A DNA stretch of 64,000 bases, from contig NZ_JACOIJ010000001.1 of NCBI RefSeq assembly GCF_014692495.1, positions 62,001 to 126,000 on the forward strand, read 5' to 3'. The translations under genes and the position numbers were made by a program. The notes under the pieces were generated by a model. It did no database searches, had not been told where the DNA came from, and was given only the letters and a program-made list of their open reading frames with translations. This document shows positions 1 to 7,861 of the stretch, piece by piece. The first letter of the stretch is position 1, and every line of letters begins with the position of its first letter. This DNA comes from Sphingobacterium litopenaei. Its GTDB lineage: Bacteria; Bacteroidota; Bacteroidia; Sphingobacteriales; Sphingobacteriaceae.

Positions 1-549
1 TTTAAACGCTTTAAAGAAAAATTCGCGGAAGAAATCACGATAGTACAGCATAAAGAAACAGTACAAAGGTACCAAGATGGCATTCGCTAGTGTATTACCA
101 AGAGAACCAAATGTCGATGTGATTAATCCTCCTACGTTTTCCATGGACTTGTTGCCTTGTTCACGCAATTTGTCCATAACTTGATTTCTTTCTATTCCAA
201 ATTTCTCTTGTAACCAAGTTTGTCCTTGTTCTAATACCGATAGTACCTTCCCGGTTATAGAAGAAGCATCTTTACCGATAATGATACTTTGGTGTACAAT
301 AAACCAAATAATTCCAGAAATAATAGCTATGGCAACCGTAACAGCTAAGATTGCTGCGAATGCTTTTCCTAACCTTAATTTCTCGAAAAGTCGAGCTAAA
401 GGAAACAGCGAAATGGAAATAAGCGTGGCAAATAAGATAGGAATCAATAAGCTTTGTGACACATACATGAGTGCCAATATTAATACCAAAGCAAAGAGGC
501 TCGAAGCCAAATTGATGGAATACGGTTTTTTAGAAGATGGTGAATCCAT
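1..549 (-). CDS. AI-2E family transporter, C-terminus cut off by window edge
   Basis: The first 183 codons of a membrane protein run off the left edge of the window. The reading starts at an ATG (complement of 547-549). Hydrophobic segments lie at about residues 13-48 (a paired hairpin) and 62-84. A soluble stretch with GKVLSVLEQGQTWLQEKFGI follows, then a further membrane segment near residue 155. This layout is typical of the AI-2E/PerM permease family (eight membrane segments, about 340-380 aa). Family members export small molecules or act as Na+/H+ antiporters, so the substrate cannot be named. It follows the MFS gene by 12 bp on the same strand, so the two are probably cotranscribed with trmH. 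Confidence 0.85.
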   Translation of the reverse strand, partial: MDSPSSKKPYSINLASSLFALVLILALMYVSQSLLIPILFATLISISLFPLARLFEKLRLGKAFAAILAVTVAIAIISGIIWFIVHQSIIIGKDASSITGKVLSVLEQGQTWLQEKFGIERNQVMDKLREQGNKSMENVGGLITSTFGSLGNTLANAILVPLYCFFMLYYRDFFREFFFKAFK

Positions 550-561
550 AATTTATATGGG

Positions 562-1743
562 TTAATAGTGCTGTGATTTTTTAGTTTTTTCCCAATAATA
601 AATATACAGTAAAGCTATAAATACTACAATGGCATTCGCGTAGAAGATTTGCGGCACTCTATTCATTATATCTTGGTAAATATAACCTGCAAATAATGCG
701 CCAAATCCGATGCCTGCTTCCAAAGCTATGTACATTGTAGCCATCGCTCTACCTCTATGCGATGGTTCTGACAAATCAATTGTCCAAGCATTCAGTGCAG
801 GCGACAAAATACCACTTCCGATTCCAAAAATACTTGCGCCAAGAATAAGGTAATTAACGCTTTTACCAAAACCCAATACAAACAAGGAAAGAGCCATTAT
901 AACAATACCAATTCGCATCATAATGATGCGCCCATATTGATCCGCTGCCTTTCGTGATAACAATCGGATAGCTACAGAAGCAACAGTATATACTGTGAAA
1001 AATAATCCTTTATTGAGTACACCAAGGTTTTCGCTCCAATCTGGTATCAACGTCAGGATTACCCCAGAAGCACTGTAGCATAAAAGCATCACAATAGCAG
1101 CTGGCAATACCCGAACTTCCAGAATATCTTTTTTGGAGATGCTTAGCATGGAAGTATGGAACGGTCGTTTGGTTTTCAGAGTTTCTTTCATATTGAAAAC
1201 AATAATGATAGAAAGAAAAGCAAATAGCGAGGAGAAGTAAAACATTGTATTGATTCCATACGTTTGCGCTACAAAGCCTCCTAAGGCAGGTCCTACAGCA
1301 CTACCAATACTATAGCACAACCCGTGCATCCCCAAAGCTTCTCCCCATCGGTTCGAAGGAATAATATCTGCTATATAAGCGGAAGTAGCCGTAGGTTTGA
1401 AACCTGTAGAGAAACCATGAACCAATCTCAGAAGAAAAAATCCCGATAAACTGCTCAAAATAGGGTAGAGGAAACCACAGATCACACACACAATGGAGCC
1501 TATTGCCATAACAGGTACACGTCCCCATTGATCGGTTAATTTTCCGCTAAAAGGTCGAGATATTCCTGCAGTCAACGTGAATAAGGAAATAATTAATCCT
1601 TTATGTTCCGCACCACCTAAGGAAGATAGGTAGTTTGGTAATTCGGGAATAATCATATTAAAACTTGCTGAAAAAAGCAAAGTACTTGCGCACAATAAAA
1701 AGAAAGGGAGTGTATAGATTGATCGGTTTTGTTCGGAATCCAT
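562..1743 (-). CDS. MFS transporter (drug/sugar efflux type)
   Basis: A 393-residue inner-membrane protein with about 12 hydrophobic segments. A major facilitator motif A lies in the loop after TM2 (SGKLTDQWGRVPVM, about residues 66-79). A second motif-A-like loop in the C-terminal half (RKAADQYGRIIMM, about residue 264) fits the two-fold repeat of the family. Length and motif agree with proton-driven drug exporters of the DHA1 type. The substrate is unknown. The gene starts 17 bp after the trmH stop and ends 12 bp before the AI-2E permease, so it sits in the middle of a three-gene unit. Confidence 0.88.
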   Translation of the reverse strand: MDSEQNRSIYTLPFFLLCASTLLFSASFNMIIPELPNYLSSLGGAEHKGLIISLFTLTAGISRPFSGKLTDQWGRVPVMAIGSIVCVICGFLYPILSSLSGFFLLRLVHGFSTGFKPTATSAYIADIIPSNRWGEALGMHGLCYSIGSAVGPALGGFVAQTYGINTMFYFSSLFAFLSIIIVFNMKETLKTKRPFHTSMLSISKKDILEVRVLPAAIVMLLCYSASGVILTLIPDWSENLGVLNKGLFFTVYTVASVAIRLLSRKAADQYGRIIMMRIGIVIMALSLFVLGFGKSVNYLILGASIFGIGSGILSPALNAWTIDLSEPSHRGRAMATMYIALEAGIGFGALFAGYIYQDIMNRVPQIFYANAIVVFIALLYIYYWEKTKKSQHY

Positions 1744-1760
1744 AGAAAGAGTGAGGAATG

Positions 1761-2510
1761 CTATTTTAATTTTTGTCTACTCAATTCAGAGCAAAATATA
1801 GTGGTAGCTACGGCTACATTTAAAGATTCAGCTTCGCCGATACGCGGAATCGTTACTGTTTTGTCGATTTTCGGAATCAAGCTAGGACGAATACCATTGC
1901 CCTCATTTCCCATTATTATTAGTCCTTCTGAACCAAAAGCAGTTTCGTAAATGGATTGTCCCTTAAGCAAGGCACCAAAGGTTGGTAAGGTAGTCTCTTC
2001 AATAAATTTTTCCAAATCCACATAATAAATCTGTACGCGAGATAAAGACCCCATAGTAGCCTGTACTACTTTAGGATTAAAAGCATCTACTGTTCCAATA
2101 GAACAAATAATATTTTTGATTCCAAACCATTCAGCGGTACGAATAATTGTTCCCAAGTTACCTGGATCTTGTACATCATCTAAGACGATGTGGTGCTTGC
2201 CTCGTAGTTGGGCGATGTCTAACTTATTGTTTTGCGGTAATTCTACTAATGCTAAAGCACCTTGTGGATTTTTTAAGCTCGATATTTTTTGAAATTCTCC
2301 TTCTGTTACCTCTTCTAATTTTATATTATGCGGTATTTTCTCCAACTTTGTCTGGGCTTGTGGGGTAGCATATATTTTTTGTACCTTGTATGAAGAATTG
2401 ACAAACTCTAATACAGATTTAATTCCCTCTACGACAAAAATTTGATGTTGTAATCTGAACTTTTTGTTTTGTAAGGATGTGATTAAACTTATTTGAGCTT
2501 TTGATAACAT
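1761..2510 (-). CDS. TrmH-family RNA 2'-O-methyltransferase (SpoU fold)
   Basis: A 249-residue SAM-dependent RNA ribose methyltransferase. The three SPOUT knot motifs are visible: DDVQDPGNLGTIIRTAEWFG (motif 1, with the conserved N and R), IIMGNEGNGIRP (motif 2) and IPRIGEAESLNVAVATTIF (motif 3, with the S-L-N-V-A signature). The N-terminal about 95 residues form the small RNA-binding SpoU_sub_bind-like domain seen in RlmB and TrmH proteins. Whether the target is tRNA or 23S rRNA cannot be read from the sequence. The start codon lies only 7 bp from the divergent tamL start. Confidence 0.92.
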   Translation of the reverse strand: MLSKAQISLITSLQNKKFRLQHQIFVVEGIKSVLEFVNSSYKVQKIYATPQAQTKLEKIPHNIKLEEVTEGEFQKISSLKNPQGALALVELPQNNKLDIAQLRGKHHIVLDDVQDPGNLGTIIRTAEWFGIKNIICSIGTVDAFNPKVVQATMGSLSRVQIYYVDLEKFIEETTLPTFGALLKGQSIYETAFGSEGLIIMGNEGNGIRPSLIPKIDKTVTIPRIGEAESLNVAVATTIFCSELSRQKLK

Positions 2511-2517
2511 TGGATTA

Positions 2518-4863
2518 ATGAATATAAAGAGTAGATTATTTTTTATTGCAAGTATAACATTTTTACTTCTAATTTTTGAATCTTGCCGCTCGGCAAAATA
2601 TCTGGAAGAAGATCAAGCTCTAGTTACAAAAGTTCATTTAGAAGGCTTTCCATCAAATCTAAAAGAACAAGCTTATCAATATATTTCCAACGAGATACGC
2701 CCCAATTCTGCATTAAATCTTACCATTTATAATATTTTCAATACCAAAAATGGTAAATATAAGACCGAAAAAATTCGTTCTGTGGGTGAAGCTCCGAGGG
2801 TGCTGGATAGCTCTTTGGTTGAACTATCCGCTTTGCAGATACAGCGTTTTTTACAAACGAAGGGTTATTTCAGAGCCAAGGTAAATCCACAAATATTCAT
2901 CAATAACAAAAGATCGCGAATTAATTTTGAAGCCTATGCGGATTCCTTGTTTCATATTGGAAATGTCAAAACAAAGTTTGATACCTCGTTCGTAGAAGAA
3001 GTATATCAACAAAACGTAGTGGAAGATTCGAAGTTGAGATCTGGCCAACCTTATGATGTGAAAGTTTTCGCTGAATTGCGAGAGTCCATGTATGATGCGA
3101 TGCGCAATGAGGGATATTATGATTATCTACGTCAATATATGCGTATTGCGGTGGACACGAATAGAAAGGTTCAAACAGCGGATATTGAGATTCAAGTTAA
3201 TTTGCCGGATTCGGAAAGGCTTCAAGCCTATGACATTAACGATGTTTCGCTAAAAATAAATCATTATAGCGGTAATAATGCGGCGAATCTATCTGTCATA
3301 ACGGATACATCGAAAGGAATAGAATTTATAGATCAGAATGCTAAGTACAAATTACGGCCTATTTCTCGCTATATGTTTCTACGAAAAGGAGATAGATATA
3401 GTTTAGAGAATGAAAATTTGTCCTACGACAGATTGTATGAAATGAATGGGTTCCGAAGTGTAAAAATCAATTACGAAAAGGAAAATGATAGTTTACTGAA
3501 TGTCAATTATGAATTAACTCCTCGTTCGTTGATGTCTAACCAAATCGAAGGCGAATATACTTTTAGCTCAGGTATGAGTGGTTTCAATATTGGTAATACA
3601 TTTTCCCACCGTAATATTTTTGGTGGTTCTGAATTGCTCGAATTGAAACTTAAATACGGTGTGCTTTTTGATCCTCGTCTAACTGGAAGTTTGTCTGATA
3701 AGATATTTAATAATGATTTTCAAGCTGGGGTCAATTTGATTATTCCGCGACTTATTCTTCCTTTCGGATGGAATGTGGAAGGAAAGTATGGATTACCACG
3801 CACGACTTTTTCCTCTAATGTGCAAATTTTCAACCAAGACCGTACCTATTCCAATACGTATTTTATTAATACCCTGAATTATTCCTGGTGGCAGACACCC
3901 AATCTTCAACACAGTTATACCCCAATTGTAGTTGAATACAGGGATGGACGTTTTGATGAAAGCTTCAGACGCCAATTGGAAGAAGAGGGGTATCAACTAT
4001 ATATAGCTTCCAATGACAGGCAGTACTTTGGTTTAGGCGCACAATATGCGTTAACCTATAACGCGAAGAAATTGCAATCACTTGATAACTTTCAGTTTTT
4101 TAGAGGAGCTATAGATTTGAGCGGAAACTCGTTGGGACTGTTAAGTAATATTTTCAACTTCCAAAAAAATGCAGACGGCACAAAAACACTTTTTGGCGTG
4201 ACGTACTTACAGTATATTAAAGGGGAAATCGATTATAGATTGTATAAACATTTAGGCGGAAACCAACAGTTTATCTTTAGGTTTAATGGTGGAGCAATTG
4301 TCCCTTATGGCAATAATTCTAGTTTATTGATTTTCGAAAAAAGTTTTTATGCAGGAGGTATGAATGGTATTCGCGCTTGGCAAGCTCGTACATTAGGGCC
4401 AGGTAACTACAATCGTAGTTCTATTCGAGAAGAACTTAGAGTAAATTTGAGAAATCTGGATCAGTTGGGAGAGATGAAATTGGAAACGAACTTAGAGTAT
4501 CGATTCCGAATTCTGAATAGATTTTTCGGAGCGAAGCTCAATGGGGCTACATTCTTGGATATGGGGAATGTGTGGTTGTTGCGTGAAAATCAGTTGAATG
4601 AAGGTGGGGTTTTCAAGTTCAATAAATTCTTTTCTCAAGTTGCCGTAGGAACAGGCTTTGGGTTACGTTTTGATCTGGATTATTTCACGATTCGTTTGGA
4701 TACAGGATTGAAAATAAAAGATCCGCAATTTGTCGGTAAGGACCAATGGGTCATTAGACATTTGTTCACTTCATCCGACTTTAAAGATCGCTATTACGAA
4801 TCTCATAAACCAGATCGCTATGGCTTATTTCAATACAACTTTGGGGTAGGATTACCTTTTTAA
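2518..4863 (+). CDS. tamL: TamL: BamA/TamA-type outer membrane lipoprotein
   Basis: A 781-residue protein with a lipoprotein signal: hydrophobic core at residues 7-20, then FESC with Cys23 as the lipidated residue. POTRA-like modules follow. The C-terminal half is a surface-antigen (Omp85) beta-barrel ending in GVGLPF with the terminal Phe used by the Bam machine. In Bacteroidota this lipidated TamA relative is called TamL and works with TamB to build the outer membrane. No tamB is visible within this window beside it. Its stop overlaps the stop of the convergent gene downstream by 4 bp, leaving no room for a dedicated terminator. Confidence 0.88.
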   Translation: MNIKSRLFFIASITFLLLIFESCRSAKYLEEDQALVTKVHLEGFPSNLKEQAYQYISNEIRPNSALNLTIYNIFNTKNGKYKTEKIRSVGEAPRVLDSSLVELSALQIQRFLQTKGYFRAKVNPQIFINNKRSRINFEAYADSLFHIGNVKTKFDTSFVEEVYQQNVVEDSKLRSGQPYDVKVFAELRESMYDAMRNEGYYDYLRQYMRIAVDTNRKVQTADIEIQVNLPDSERLQAYDINDVSLKINHYSGNNAANLSVITDTSKGIEFIDQNAKYKLRPISRYMFLRKGDRYSLENENLSYDRLYEMNGFRSVKINYEKENDSLLNVNYELTPRSLMSNQIEGEYTFSSGMSGFNIGNTFSHRNIFGGSELLELKLKYGVLFDPRLTGSLSDKIFNNDFQAGVNLIIPRLILPFGWNVEGKYGLPRTTFSSNVQIFNQDRTYSNTYFINTLNYSWWQTPNLQHSYTPIVVEYRDGRFDESFRRQLEEEGYQLYIASNDRQYFGLGAQYALTYNAKKLQSLDNFQFFRGAIDLSGNSLGLLSNIFNFQKNADGTKTLFGVTYLQYIKGEIDYRLYKHLGGNQQFIFRFNGGAIVPYGNNSSLLIFEKSFYAGGMNGIRAWQARTLGPGNYNRSSIREELRVNLRNLDQLGEMKLETNLEYRFRILNRFFGAKLNGATFLDMGNVWLLRENQLNEGGVFKFNKFFSQVAVGTGFGLRFDLDYFTIRLDTGLKIKDPQFVGKDQWVIRHLFTSSDFKDRYYESHKPDRYGLFQYNFGVGLPF

Positions 4864-5396
4864 AACAAATTTTTCAATACATGAAAGGCGCTTTCCAATA
4901 TTTGTGAAATGGAAAGTCCTTTGCTAAATGAAAAATATCCATAAACAACCGCTAATATGATAAACGTACTAAATAAACGTTTTGCTGTATAAGCAATCAA
5001 CAAAATTATTGCGGGTATAATCAACAGCAACAGACCATTGATTTTAACAGGTGTGATCTTGTTTTCCTTTTTATACAGGAAATAAAGTTTACTTGTTGTT
5101 TTCTCCTGGTTTTTGTGTTTAAATAGTGCAAATGTAGAACTTTCAATTGGGTGCGAAGGAACGGCAACACCATTATTGAAAGCTAATGACTGTTCAAAAC
5201 CGTTAATAGTGAATTTGAAAGTCCCATGAATATAATCTTGTGCTACCTCCGAAGAATCCACAGCGATGATAGCTACTTTTCCATTCGAAGTGAGATTTTC
5301 TTTAATAATAAAATTGTCAATATGCTGGTAAGTCGATTGTCCTTGGCTGACAATCGAAATCAACAAAAGTACAGATGTGATTAAAAATTTTCTCAT
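4860..5396 (-). CDS. Hypothetical exported membrane protein
   Basis: A 178-residue protein that I do not recognise. It has a cleavable-looking signal peptide (residues 1-19, ending SQGQ). A soluble domain of about 95 residues, predicted mostly beta, follows. Two adjacent hydrophobic segments lie at about 119-137 and 141-157, then a short amphipathic tail. The soluble domain would therefore face the periplasm, with a C-terminal inner-membrane anchor. It is convergent with tamL, sharing 4 bp at the stop codons, so a functional link to TamL is not implied. Codon use looks like the neighbours. Confidence 0.7.
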   Translation of the reverse strand: MRKFLITSVLLLISIVSQGQSTYQHIDNFIIKENLTSNGKVAIIAVDSSEVAQDYIHGTFKFTINGFEQSLAFNNGVAVPSHPIESSTFALFKHKNQEKTTSKLYFLYKKENKITPVKINGLLLLIIPAIILLIAYTAKRLFSTFIILAVVYGYFSFSKGLSISQILESAFHVLKNLF

Positions 5397-5474
5397 ATGA
5401 ATAATTCATCGCAATATTACTAAATTATTCAGGGATAAAGAGCAATATTCCATGTTTTTAATGGACAAAATATT

Positions 5475-5504
5475 TTTGAAATGTAGATATACTTTGTACA
5501 TTTG
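5475..5504 (+). promoter_or_regulatory. Bacteroidota-type promoter for the 84-aa membrane protein
   Basis: TTTG at 5475-5478 is followed after 18 bp by TACATTTG at 5497-5504, which fits the TAnnTTTG -7 consensus of the Bacteroidota primary sigma factor. Transcription would start near 5510 and leave a leader of about 20 nt before the ATG at 5531. Confidence 0.7.
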
Positions 5505-5530
5505 CAATAGTTAAAAAAGAGCATATTATT

Positions 5531-5785
5531 ATGGAAAATACAGCAGCACAAAGACAACCGAAAAAAACTGATAACAATGCTAATCAAACGCATTACTATG
5601 TGACATTGACTATTGCTATAATCATTGGTTTATTTGGTGTGTTTGTAAGATTCGTGCCAGATGAAGTGACCGCGTTGAATCAATATACATTTTTATTTTC
5701 TACTCTAGCTAACATTGCAATCGTGATTGCTTCTTTTGTAGCCTTCAAAGTAGTTTTCAAAATTTTAGGTTTCGGAAATAAATAA
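5531..5785 (+). CDS. Small two-TM membrane protein of unknown function
   Basis: An 84-residue protein. A polar, Gln/Asn/Lys-rich N-terminus (about 20 residues) is followed by two hydrophobic segments (about 22-42 and 53-75) separated by a short loop containing VPDEVT. No known domain was recognised. It has its own strong-looking promoter (5475-5504) and intrinsic terminator (5827-5860), so it is a monocistronic transcript and probably a real, well-expressed gene despite its size. Such lone small membrane proteins often assist a larger complex, but nothing here names a partner. Confidence 0.7.
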   Translation: MENTAAQRQPKKTDNNANQTHYYVTLTIAIIIGLFGVFVRFVPDEVTALNQYTFLFSTLANIAIVIASFVAFKVVFKILGFGNK

Positions 5786-5826
5786 GATAGCATACGCTAA
5801 ATCTTTTCAAAAAGATACTATATGTG

Positions 5827-5860
5827 AAAGCAGCGAACAACATTCGCTGCTTTTATTTTT
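5827..5860 (+). terminator. Intrinsic terminator
   Basis: An 11-bp stem (AAAGCAGCGAA at 5827-5837, TTCGCTGCTTT at 5843-5853) with a 5-nt loop, followed by a T-rich tract. It ends the transcript of the 84-aa membrane protein. Confidence 0.85.
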
Positions 5861-5992
5861 TACAATAATATTATCTTAAATATCTTAATAAGTTCTTAAA
5901 TTTAAACTTAACGGTTTATTAACCATTTGTTCGCAACTAATTCGTTGCTTTGGATTGTACACACATATTCTTATAACTTATAAATCAAACTA

Positions 5993-6883
5993 TTGAGATT
6001 TGCAGCAATTGACATCGGTTCCAATGCAGTACGTTTACTTATTGCAGATATCTTAAGGAAAGATAGCCGAGTTTATTATACAAAGAACACCCTTTTGCGA
6101 GTTCCTCTACGTTTGGGGGATGATGCTTTTGTAGAGAAGAAGATATCTCCACCCAAATTTGAAGATATGGTCAAGACCATGCGTGCATTCAAAGATTTGT
6201 TGGATGTATATAAGGTAAGTGATTATATCGCTTGCGCGACATCTGCCATGCGTGATTCCGAAAACGGTTCTCAAGTCGTAGCTGCTTGTAAAGAAGTGGG
6301 AATTGATATCCGTATAATCGATGGAGGTGTAGAAGCTAAAATCATTTATAGCGCTTATTTGAGTGGGATAATGGATAAGAATAAAGTCTATCTGTATATC
6401 GATGTAGGCGGAGGTAGTACAGAGGTCTCTTTATTTGCCAATGGTGAATTAAAAGGTTCTCGTTCATTTAATTTAGGTACTATTCGTGTTTTGGATAATC
6501 AAGATACACCCGAGACTTGGCAAGAGTTGCGAATTTGGGTCAAAGAGATAACGAAAGGGTATAAGGAAATCTACGGAATCGGTACTGGAGGAAACATCAA
6601 TAAACTTTCGCGAATAGCCAACAAAGGGGAAGACAAGCCGTTTAGCTATGCCAAATTAAAGGCGATATATGATCATTTAAATTCGTTTTCACTAAAAGAT
6701 CGTATCCATGATTTAGGACTCCGTTCTGATCGTGCCGATGTAATTATTCCAGCTGCTGAAATATTCTTAACGATTATGAAGGCGGGACATTTAAAGAATG
6801 TTGTGGCTCCACGTGTGGGTTTGGTGGATGGTATTATTCAGCAATTGATTCAAAAGAATTATGCAAAAATATTATCCGATTAA
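5993..6883 (+). CDS. Exopolyphosphatase / pppGpp phosphohydrolase (Ppx/GppA family), short form
   Basis: A 296-residue ASKHA-fold phosphatase acting on polyphosphate and/or pppGpp in the cytoplasm. The first phosphate-binding motif is AAIDIGSNAVRLLIAD at residues 4-19. The second is YIDVGGGSTEVSLF at about residue 138. The conserved TSAMRDSENG follows the fold of the N-terminal lobe. It is much shorter than E. coli Ppx (about 510 aa) because it lacks the C-terminal HD/helical domain, which is the usual Bacteroidota form. Translation appears to begin at a TTG: no ATG lies close enough to include the essential DIGSN motif. The tRNA-Leu promoter begins 4 bp after its stop. Confidence 0.88.
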   Translation: MRFAAIDIGSNAVRLLIADILRKDSRVYYTKNTLLRVPLRLGDDAFVEKKISPPKFEDMVKTMRAFKDLLDVYKVSDYIACATSAMRDSENGSQVVAACKEVGIDIRIIDGGVEAKIIYSAYLSGIMDKNKVYLYIDVGGGSTEVSLFANGELKGSRSFNLGTIRVLDNQDTPETWQELRIWVKEITKGYKEIYGIGTGGNINKLSRIANKGEDKPFSYAKLKAIYDHLNSFSLKDRIHDLGLRSDRADVIIPAAEIFLTIMKAGHLKNVVAPRVGLVDGIIQQLIQKNYAKILSD

Positions 6884-6886
6884 CTC

Positions 6887-6916
6887 TTGCAAGTATTGAA
6901 AAAAGATATATTTTTG
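6887..6916 (+). promoter_or_regulatory. Promoter of tRNA-Leu
   Basis: TTG at 6887-6889, a 19-bp spacer and TATTTTTG at 6909-6916 match the Bacteroidota -33/-7 consensus. The predicted start near 6922 leaves only a few bases of 5' leader before the mature tRNA. Confidence 0.75.
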
Positions 6917-6927
6917 TGCCTATAAAC

Positions 6928-7011
6928 ACCTAGGTGGCGAAATTGGTAGACGCACCATCTTGAGGGGGTGGCGCTCGCAAGGGCGTGGCAGTTCGAATCT
7001 GCTCCTAGGTA
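6928..7011 (+). tRNA. tRNA-Leu (anticodon GAG)
   Basis: A full cloverleaf can be drawn. The acceptor stem is ACCTAGG/CCTAGGT with discriminator A at 7011. The D stem is GCG/CGC with the GGTAGA-type loop. The anticodon stem is CCATC/GGTGG around loop TTGAGGG, giving anticodon GAG, which reads CUC and CUU. A long class II variable arm (GCTC/GGGC stem) and a T arm with TTCGAAT are present. The long variable arm confirms leucine identity. CCA is not encoded (CAAA follows), so it must be added after transcription. Confidence 0.96.
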
Positions 7012-7020
7012 CAAAAAAGA

Positions 7021-7046
7021 AAGAGGAAAGTGTAAACTTTCCTCTT
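7021..7046. terminator. Bidirectional terminator between tRNA-Leu and the Fe-S operon
   Basis: An 11-bp perfect stem (AAGAGGAAAGT at 7021-7031 with ACTTTCCTCTT at 7036-7046) and a GTAA loop lie between the tRNA and the convergent Fe-S gene ending at 7055. A-rich sequence on the left and a T-rich stretch on the right suit it to both strands. Confidence 0.75.
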
Positions 7047-7054
7047 CTCATTTA

Positions 7055-7849
7055 TTACAACCTATTTGCTCTAACAGTGATTTCGGCGATGTCCAATACC
7101 TGTATTTCCTGTTCTTTCTCCTTGACTTTTACTCCATCACGAAGCATAGTCATACAAAATGGACAAGCCGCTGCCACGATATTTGCTTTACTTTCAATGA
7201 CGTCTTCCACACGTTCGACGTTGATATCTTTTTTACCTGGTTCAGGCTCTTTGAACATTTGAGCACCACCTGCGCCACAGCAAAGACCATTGTTTCGGCA
7301 TCTTTTTAATTCCACTAAATCTGCGTCCAATGTTTCCAGCACTTTTCGAGGAGCTTCATACACTTCATTTGCACGACCTAAATAACAAGGATCATGATAT
7401 GTGATTCTTTTTCCTTTGAATTCATTGCTATCATTAGGTTTTAATTTACCTTCATCAATTAAGGACTGGATTAATTGCGTATGATGTATGACTTCATAAT
7501 GCCCCCCTAAAGCAGGGTATTCATTCTTGATAGTATTAAAACAATGCGGACAAGCTGTAACTATCTTTTTTATCTCATAGCCATCCAATACCTGAATATT
7601 CATCATGGCTTGCATTTGAAAGACAAATTCGTTACCTGCTCGTTTGGCAGGATCTCCAGTACAACTTTCTTCTGTGCCCAGTATAGCAAACTTAATACCT
7701 ACGTGCTGTAATATTTTACAGATGTCACGCGTGATGCGTTGAGCTCGCTCATCGAATGAACCAGCACAGCCCACCCAAAATAATAAATCTGGCGCTTCTC
7801 CTTGCGCTAACAATTCAGCTACAGTAGGGATATGTATACGATTTTCCAT
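7055..7849 (-). CDS. HdrB-like (Fe-S)-binding protein with two CCG domains
   Basis: A 264-residue cytoplasmic protein with two cysteine-rich CCG modules, as in heterodisulfide reductase subunit B, GlpC and LutA/GlcF. The first module has C27 (FWVGCAG), a single Cys in TEESCTGDP and CPHC. The second has DPCYLGR, the full CCGAGG motif and CPFC. Module 2 can therefore bind a noncubane cluster fully, while module 1 has C in place of CC. It follows the membrane 4Fe-4S protein by 12 bp. The pair probably passes electrons between the quinone pool and an unknown soluble donor. It lacks the flavin domain of glycolate or lactate oxidases, so the substrate stays open. Confidence 0.85.
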   Translation of the reverse strand: MENRIHIPTVAELLAQGEAPDLLFWVGCAGSFDERAQRITRDICKILQHVGIKFAILGTEESCTGDPAKRAGNEFVFQMQAMMNIQVLDGYEIKKIVTACPHCFNTIKNEYPALGGHYEVIHHTQLIQSLIDEGKLKPNDSNEFKGKRITYHDPCYLGRANEVYEAPRKVLETLDADLVELKRCRNNGLCCGAGGAQMFKEPEPGKKDINVERVEDVIESKANIVAAACPFCMTMLRDGVKVKEKEQEIQVLDIAEITVRANRL

Positions 7850-7861
7850 AGAATTTGCAGT

